From a virus, in the IMG/VR virus record IMGVR_UViG_3300009104_000136, positions 1 to 21,661 of that record: a stretch of 21,661 nucleotides of DNA. One strand, given 5' to 3'. Below the pieces are notes generated by a model. The model did no database searches. It was not told where the DNA came from and worked only from the letters and a program-made list of their open reading frames with translations. Both the position numbers and the translations under genes were made by a program. Positions 17,139 to 21,661 of the stretch are shown in pieces (positions within the stretch are counted from its first letter, which is position 1; every line of letters starts with the position of its first letter).

Positions 17139-17591
17139 CTATAATTCAACCCATGTTAAATTAGATGTATTCCATCTATAATTAGTTTCATCCCCTTCTA
17201 CTGTAAAGGTGCTTCCTAGCCATCGTGAGTTATCCTCATCCCATGAAGTGTTTACAAACAATCCACCTTCTTCAAGATCATTAGGATAAGTAACAGGTGC
17301 TTCCCAATCACCACTACTATTTAAAGTCCAAGAAGCATAAGGTTTAGGAACTATAAACATATTTTTACTAGCATCATAACTACAGCCAATACCAGCGTAT
17401 TGTTTTCTAAAATTATGATTATAAGACGTTTGTTTCCAAGCAACTCCTCCTGAACTAGCAGGAACTAAAGCTTCTACAAAATCTTCTGCTCCAGTAGATA
17501 AGTCTCCACCATTAGCATCTACATCATCATTAGAGATTACTACAACTCTAAGAACAACATTATTATTATCTAATTCTGCAAAATGAGCCAT
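17139..17591 (-). CDS. Conserved marine-phage tail-region protein, 150 aa
   Basis: A 150-residue protein starting MAHFAELDNNNVVLRVVVIS. It contains AWKQTSYNHNFRKQYAGIG, followed by YDASKNMFIVPKPYASWTL, and ends YRWNTSNLTWVEL. The pattern MAHFAxLDxNNVV ... WxQTSYNxNFRKxYAGIGxxYD ... PxPxxSWxL is one I recall as widely conserved in cyanophages and other marine phages, where it sits beside tail-fibre genes and has no established function. The ribosome site AGGAGG is nine bases upstream. It has no membrane segment or signal peptide. A tail accessory or fibre-associated role is likely from position only. Confidence 0.85.
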   Translation of the reverse strand: MAHFAELDNNNVVLRVVVISNDDVDANGGDLSTGAEDFVEALVPASSGGVAWKQTSYNHNFRKQYAGIGCSYDASKNMFIVPKPYASWTLNSSGDWEAPVTYPNDLEEGGLFVNTSWDEDNSRWLGSTFTVEGDETNYRWNTSNLTWVEL

Positions 17592-17610
17592 TTATAATTA
17601 CCTCCTATTT

Positions 17611-17973
17611 TTAATCTGTCATTAATTCGCCTGAAACAGTATATGTTAAATCACTATTAGCCGAAGCTGTAACTCTTAACAAATCAGTTTCATCCAAATA
17701 TATAGAACTGTTCTTGTCTATTAATACTAATGTTGCATCAGCAGGAACTGTTACTGTACTAGCAATGGCAAAGTAATTACTACCATTATCATTGCTTACA
17801 CTTACTGTAACTGTTGCTGAATTTGTACCATCAATATTAGCAATCCAAAGACTATTTATTTTAGCAGTATATTCCGCAGCCACATCAACAATATCAGTAT
17901 TACCAGTAGTAATAGCTCCATTGTATAAAAAGGGCGTAATAGTTGCTACATTTACTATATTGGGTGTTGCCAT
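17611..17973 (-). CDS. Conserved marine-phage structural protein, 120 aa
   Basis: A 120-residue, beta-strand-rich protein with the segments INSLWIANIDGTNSATVTVS, VTVPADATLVLIDKNSSIYL and LRVTASANSDLTYTVSGEL. The order [ANxDGTNxAxVTV] - [VPADATLVxxDK...IYL] - [DxLRxxASxxSDL] is recognisable from small proteins next to tail-fibre genes in many marine phages. It probably has a beta-sandwich fold and forms part of the virion or a fibre accessory. The ribosome site AAGGAGA lies four bases before the ATG, and the gene follows the long fibre gene after 24 bases. Function is not established. Confidence 0.85.
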   Translation of the reverse strand: MATPNIVNVATITPFLYNGAITTGNTDIVDVAAEYTAKINSLWIANIDGTNSATVTVSVSNDNGSNYFAIASTVTVPADATLVLIDKNSSIYLDETDLLRVTASANSDLTYTVSGELMTD

Positions 17974-17997
17974 TTTTTCTCCTTATTTAATTTATAA

Positions 17998-20922
17998 TTA
18001 TCCGAAAACGATTGCCATCGCAATAGCTTTACCTGTTGAAATTCCACCACCAGCGTCTTCCCAACCTACTCCACTACCTGTTGAAGTTAGTACTTGTCCG
18101 TCAGAACCTTGAGCCCCTGCGATGGTTAAATTGGTTGTATCTAAAGTACCATCAACATCTAAAAGAGCACCGGGAGAATTAGTACCAATTCCTACTCTAT
18201 CAGTACCGGCTTCAACAAAAAGTAAATTAGCATCACTATTACCTTCAACTCTGAAGTCTACATCGTTTGATTCATCATTTAAAACTACTGCTTCTGGTAA
18301 TAAAGAAATTGTATTTCTTAATGTTCCTGCCAACATAGTTTTAATATACATAGAACCATCTTCTGTACCATCAGAAACATCTGAAGCATAATTATAAATA
18401 CTTCCATAAATTACATCTTGAGAGTTGTCGTTTCTTCCTTCAAAGTCAATCCAACCCAAAGCATCATCATCTGCTGGTGATCCAGAGTTTCTATATAATC
18501 TTAAATTTGGTCCTGCATTAGCATCTGCATCTGTTGATGTTAGTGTTAAATTGTCTGAGTTATCTGCTACTGTGATTGTTGCTCCAGCAGAAGAAGTTAT
18601 AGCTCCATCTACTTGTAATGTAGAAGCCATATCAACAGCACCATCAATATCTACGACATCTAGGTTTGCTGTACCATCAATATCAGCATCTCCTGATATA
18701 TCTAAAGACCCTGCGTCTAATTCACCACTTATAGTTAATAATCCACTTGACGGATTATAGGTAAATCCAGTATCTGTTTCAGCTCCTTGAGAACCTGTTG
18801 CACCATCTACGAATACAGGATATACAGTTTCATCAGTACTGTTATTAGCAGAAGCTGTAAAAGTTGCAGCGTTTCCTGTAGTATCTTGGTTAAGTGTACC
18901 AATTACAAAGTCTAATGTATTATCACCATCTTCGTAAGTTACAGTAATACCTGTCTCAGTATTAGAGCCAACCATAGCTCCTATAGTATCTGCAATATAT
19001 TCGTTTAATGCTGTACCATCTACTGTAATCGCATCAGCTTCTAATGTTCCGTCAATATCTGCGTTACCTGATACATCTAATGTAGTTAAATCTAACTCTC
19101 CTGCTATGGTAACATTACCATCTGCTAAAGTTATTAAGTCTGTATCAGAAGTATGTCCAATAGTTGTTCCATTAATAATAACATTATCAACTGTTAAAGT
19201 TGTTAGTGTACCTAATGAAGTTATATTAGATTGAGCAGCCCCTGTTACTGTAGCTGCTGTACCACTTGTATTTCCTGTAACATCACCAGTAAGATTACCA
19301 GTAAATGTAGCAGTAACACCTGTAGTGGTCAACATTCCTGTACTAGGATTGTATGTTAAACCTGTATCACTTTCAGCACCTTGCGATCCTGTAGCTCCGT
19401 CAACAAAGATTGGGTATACTGTTTCATCAGTACTATTGTTTGCAGATACTGTAATATTATCTGCTGTTCCTGTAGTATCTTGGTTTAATGTTCCGATAAC
19501 AAAGTCTAAAGTATTGTCTCCATCTTCGTAAGTAACTGTTATATTAGTTTCAGTATTTGAACTGACCATAGCACCGACTGTATCGGCTATGTATTCATTT
19601 AAAGCAGTTCCATCAACTGTGTATGCATCTGCTTCAAGTGTACCATCTATATCGGCATTACCTGAAATATCAAGTGATCCTGCATCTAACTCTCCTGAGA
19701 TTGTTAAAAGACCACTAGAAGGATTATATGTGAATCCTGTGTCGCTTTCTGCTCCTTGACTTCCAGTAGCACCATCTACAAAGATTGGATAAACTGTTTC
19801 GTCTGTGGAGTTATTAGCTGAAATTGTAATGTTATCAGCAGTACCTGTTGTGTCTTGATTAAGAGTACCTATTACGAAATCTAAAGTGTTATCTCCGTCT
19901 TCATAGGTAACTGTAATGTTTGTTTCTGTGTTAGAGCTAACCATAGCTCCAACTGTGTCAGCTATATATTCATTAAGAGCTGTTCCGTCTACAGTATAAG
20001 CATCGGCTTCAAGAGTTCCATCTATGTCTGCGTTACCACTAATATCTAATGTGGCTGCATCTAATTCACCTGATATAGTAATATTAGTACCACCTGTCAT
20101 AGCACCATCCATTGCGACAGCACCATTAATATCTATAGTAGTAGCAGTAAGTTCAATCTCAGTATCAGATACTAAGTCTAGTACACCATCAGCAGATTGA
20201 TAAATATAAGTACCTGAATCACCGAATTGTAATTGGTCGGTACTTGAAAGAAGTAAGCCTGTATCGGCTACGTGAGTTAAGGAAACGTCTTGATCATCTC
20301 CAAAGTTTATTACTGCACCATCAGCTAAGAAAAGATCACTAAATTCTAAAGAACTAGTACCTAGAGCAGCACCATCAGATGCATCAGGTACGAAAGCTGT
20401 AGTAGCTGTTATAGTTGTTCCTTGAATTGTACTAGAACCTGTGACAGCTCCTGTGACTGCTAGAGTACTTGATAATGTAGTAGCACCTGTAACTCCAAAA
20501 GTTCCTGCTACTGTACCATTTACATCTACGTCAAGTGTATCAATATGTGCAGTACCATCTATAAATAGGTCTTTAAATTCTAATGAGCTTGTACCTAAAT
20601 CTATATCGTTATCTGTTACTGGTGATATAACACCATCTGAAATTCTAATTTGTTCTACTGCTGCAGAAGATACCTCTACAAATACTCCCCACCTATTATT
20701 TGTACTGTCTGCAACTATCTTGTTTAAAAAGTCTAAATCACCTATCGTGTGAATATTTCCACCATGTCCTGCTGTTCCATCGTGTCTGTGTCCTGTCGAA
20801 CTAGCAGAACTCGATGAGTATGCAAAAGCGTTGACTAGTTGATTGTATTCATTATTAAACAAAGCTGCTGTGATAGTATCACCATCACTCATTGAACTTT
20901 GTCGTGTATAACTCTGTGCCAT
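17998..20922 (-). CDS. Repeat-containing tail fibre protein, 974 aa
   Basis: The N-terminal region (MAQSYTRQSSMSDGDTITA, then FNNEYNQLVNAFAY and TGHRHDGTAGHGG) is the usual opening of long marine phage fibres and probably attaches to the tail. Segments of the type DIDLGTSSLEFKDLFIDGT occur twice in the first 200 residues. Three near-full copies of a 125-residue module follow, then a partial fourth (separate entries). The C-terminal part has RNDNSQDVIYGSIYNYASD, VEAGTDRVGIGTNSPGALLD and a final GISTGKAIAMAIVFG, which I recognise from cyanophage fibres. The composition, rich in Asp, Gly, Thr, Ser and Ala with a repeating beta-strand pattern, suggests a trimeric beta fibre. No catalytic domain is visible. 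GGGAGA is eight bases upstream of the ATG. Confidence 0.88.
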   Translation of the reverse strand: MAQSYTRQSSMSDGDTITAALFNNEYNQLVNAFAYSSSSASSTGHRHDGTAGHGGNIHTIGDLDFLNKIVADSTNNRWGVFVEVSSAAVEQIRISDGVISPVTDNDIDLGTSSLEFKDLFIDGTAHIDTLDVDVNGTVAGTFGVTGATTLSSTLAVTGAVTGSSTIQGTTITATTAFVPDASDGAALGTSSLEFSDLFLADGAVINFGDDQDVSLTHVADTGLLLSSTDQLQFGDSGTYIYQSADGVLDLVSDTEIELTATTIDINGAVAMDGAMTGGTNITISGELDAATLDISGNADIDGTLEADAYTVDGTALNEYIADTVGAMVSSNTETNITVTYEDGDNTLDFVIGTLNQDTTGTADNITISANNSTDETVYPIFVDGATGSQGAESDTGFTYNPSSGLLTISGELDAGSLDISGNADIDGTLEADAYTVDGTALNEYIADTVGAMVSSNTETNITVTYEDGDNTLDFVIGTLNQDTTGTADNITVSANNSTDETVYPIFVDGATGSQGAESDTGLTYNPSTGMLTTTGVTATFTGNLTGDVTGNTSGTAATVTGAAQSNITSLGTLTTLTVDNVIINGTTIGHTSDTDLITLADGNVTIAGELDLTTLDVSGNADIDGTLEADAITVDGTALNEYIADTIGAMVGSNTETGITVTYEDGDNTLDFVIGTLNQDTTGNAATFTASANNSTDETVYPVFVDGATGSQGAETDTGFTYNPSSGLLTISGELDAGSLDISGDADIDGTANLDVVDIDGAVDMASTLQVDGAITSSAGATITVADNSDNLTLTSTDADANAGPNLRLYRNSGSPADDDALGWIDFEGRNDNSQDVIYGSIYNYASDVSDGTEDGSMYIKTMLAGTLRNTISLLPEAVVLNDESNDVDFRVEGNSDANLLFVEAGTDRVGIGTNSPGALLDVDGTLDTTNLTIAGAQGSDGQVLTSTGSGVGWEDAGGGISTGKAIAMAIVFG
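18733..19107 (-). repeat. Tail-fibre module copy 3 (125 aa, 375 bp)
   Basis: Starts IAGELDLTTLDVSGNADIDG. It is separated from copy 2 by a 73-residue insert containing TGNLTGDVTGNTSGTAATVT. It is more diverged in protein than copies 1 and 2 (for example ITVDGTALNEYIADTIGAMV). A 20-residue start of a fourth copy (ISGELDAGSLDISGDADIDG) follows at 18732-18673. Confidence 0.85.
19327..19701 (-). repeat. Tail-fibre module copy 2 (125 aa, 375 bp)
   Basis: The same module as copy 1 at protein level (ISGELDAGSLDISGNADIDG to GLTYNPSTGMLT), but more than half of the codons compared differ from copy 1, nearly all synonymously. Confidence 0.9.
19702..20076 (-). repeat. Tail-fibre module copy 1 (125 aa, 375 bp)
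   Basis: Encodes a module starting ISGELDAATLDISGNADIDG and ending SDTGFTYNPSSGLLT. It contains ALNEYIADTVGAMVSS and ANNSTDETVYPIFVDGATG. It is directly adjacent to copy 2 and differs from it at 6 of 125 residues by my alignment. Confidence 0.9.
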
Positions 20923-20924
20923 TT

Positions 20925-21661
20925 TTATTGTCTCCCTGAAGGTTCGTAATCTATGTATATGCCATTAACTGTATAAGGTGAATTTTGATTATCACTAAAC
21001 ACTCGAAAATAGTTACTATGCCCACTTCCTTCTACTACTTGTCTTGTTATAGGATCAGAAGCTGCTCCAAATTTATGTGCTGCTGTTGTACCAAAAACTG
21101 CTGTACCAAATAAAGAGGGTTTAGGTATTGATAATGAATAATCAGTTGGTTGTGGACTATCTAAATCATCAAAATCATATCTAATTCTTAAAGTTGTATC
21201 AACTGTTCCTTCTGGAGTAATTGATAGTTTTACATACTTTAAAGTCTTTAATGTTCCTAAATCTCCATAATCTAAATCTGGAGTTTGATACTTAGCTATT
21301 ATATTACTAGCAGTACTGCCAGAATCTAAAAAATTATCTCCTATATCATGATTAAATATTCTACCAGCATAATCTCCATGATAGTGCTTTTCAACTCCAC
21401 TTGAATTAAATCCTGAAGTTGCTGCAGCACTTGCATCTATTCCTACAGTTTCAGACCATTGAAATTGTGTAAAGCCTTGTTCGTTTGTTTTAAGAGTACC
21501 TATTATTCCTCTTGAAGAACCACCTGTAGAAGAAGTTCCATAGTATAAGCGATATTGAGATTTATCTCTAATAACAATACTGCTTATATTATAAGTTCCT
21601 ATGTTGTCGGCAATAAATTTAATTACAGGCTGTATAGATCGACTAACTGTTCCTAACTCAA
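20925..21661 (-). CDS. C-terminal part of a virion protein, tail nozzle/tubular-like candidate (5' end outside window)
   Basis: An open frame enters from the right edge and ends at the TAA at 20927-20925. It gives at least 244 residues with no in-frame stop. It is strand-rich and contains KFIADNIGTYNISSIVIRDK (read in order from the upstream side), LKTLKYVKLSITPEGTVDTT, LFGTAVFGTTAAHKFGAA and the end SPYTVNGIYIDYEPSGRQ. A C-terminus of the type YTVNGxYIDYxPxGR after an FGTAVFG segment is familiar to me from structural tail proteins of marine podoviruses. This could be a tail tubular or nozzle protein, but the N-terminal half is absent and the match is from memory. Its stop lies two bases before the fibre ATG, and its final codons supply the fibre's GGGAGA ribosome site. 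Confidence 0.6.
   Translation of the reverse strand, partial: ELGTVSRSIQPVIKFIADNIGTYNISSIVIRDKSQYRLYYGTSSTGGSSRGIIGTLKTNEQGFTQFQWSETVGIDASAAATSGFNSSGVEKHYHGDYAGRIFNHDIGDNFLDSGSTASNIIAKYQTPDLDYGDLGTLKTLKYVKLSITPEGTVDTTLRIRYDFDDLDSPQPTDYSLSIPKPSLFGTAVFGTTAAHKFGAASDPITRQVVEGSGHSNYFRVFSDNQNSPYTVNGIYIDYEPSGRQ

Noticed and set aside
16564-17164. Plus-strand frames with Ser/Thr/Arg-rich or Pro-rich translations opposite glycine-rich protein A
   Set aside because: They are antisense shadows of GGN-repeat coding sequence; the reading follows the repeat composition, there is no ribosome site, and all neighbours are on the minus strand.
17792-20752. Several plus-strand frames opposite the fibre gene
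   Set aside because: Antisense shadows; three of them fall in or near fibre repeat copies, so their similarity to one another comes from the repeats.

Overview
The window looks like part of the late (structural) region of a low-GC tailed bacteriophage, most likely marine. Protein style rather than a database search supports this: a tail fibre built of repeats containing ANNSTDETVYP and GIGTNSPGALLDVDG-type segments, two glycine-rich proteins ending in a short segment before a final GEW motif, a small protein starting MAHFAELD, and two 2-oxoglutarate/Fe(II) oxygenases in the tail cluster. This combination is familiar from cyanophages, pelagiphages and Mediterranean metagenomic phages. A podovirus of a SAR11-like host would fit, but no terminase, capsid or polymerase gene is visible, so family and host are inferences.

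All genes lie on the minus strand and are described in transcription order, from high to low coordinates. First comes the C-terminal part of a virion protein that enters from beyond the window (21661-20925). Next is a tail-fibre/adhesin block: a 974-residue repeat fibre (20922-17998), two small conserved proteins (120 and 150 residues) and two paralogous glycine-rich proteins (330 and about 334 residues). After that come two consecutive 2OG-Fe(II) oxygenases (about 207 and 217 residues) and an 80-residue membrane/coiled-coil protein. The last block (13612-1) codes for large putative internal or tail proteins: a 905-residue protein with a 396-residue strict 11-residue repeat, a 376-residue protein with a cationic amphipathic N-terminus and a LysM-like segment, a 208-residue conserved protein, a 622-residue protein with a run of 17 prolines, and a giant open frame of at least 2420 codons that runs off the left edge.

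The genes abut, overlap by a few bases, or are separated by at most about 24 bases, and most have a clear purine-rich ribosome binding site. The window therefore reads as one polycistronic late transcript. I see no internal promoter, terminator, tRNA, insertion sequence or CRISPR array, and no gene-free stretch longer than about 25 bases.

The order of the last block (small, medium, large, giant; membrane-active N-terminus; Gly-rich hydrophobic segments in the giant) resembles in outline the T7 gp14-gp15-gp16 ejection proteins. The most unusual items are the hendecad-repeat protein, the giant protein with an embedded ADP-ribosyltransferase-like segment, and a poly-proline tract encoded in the same operon as two oxygenases of a superfamily that includes prolyl hydroxylases.
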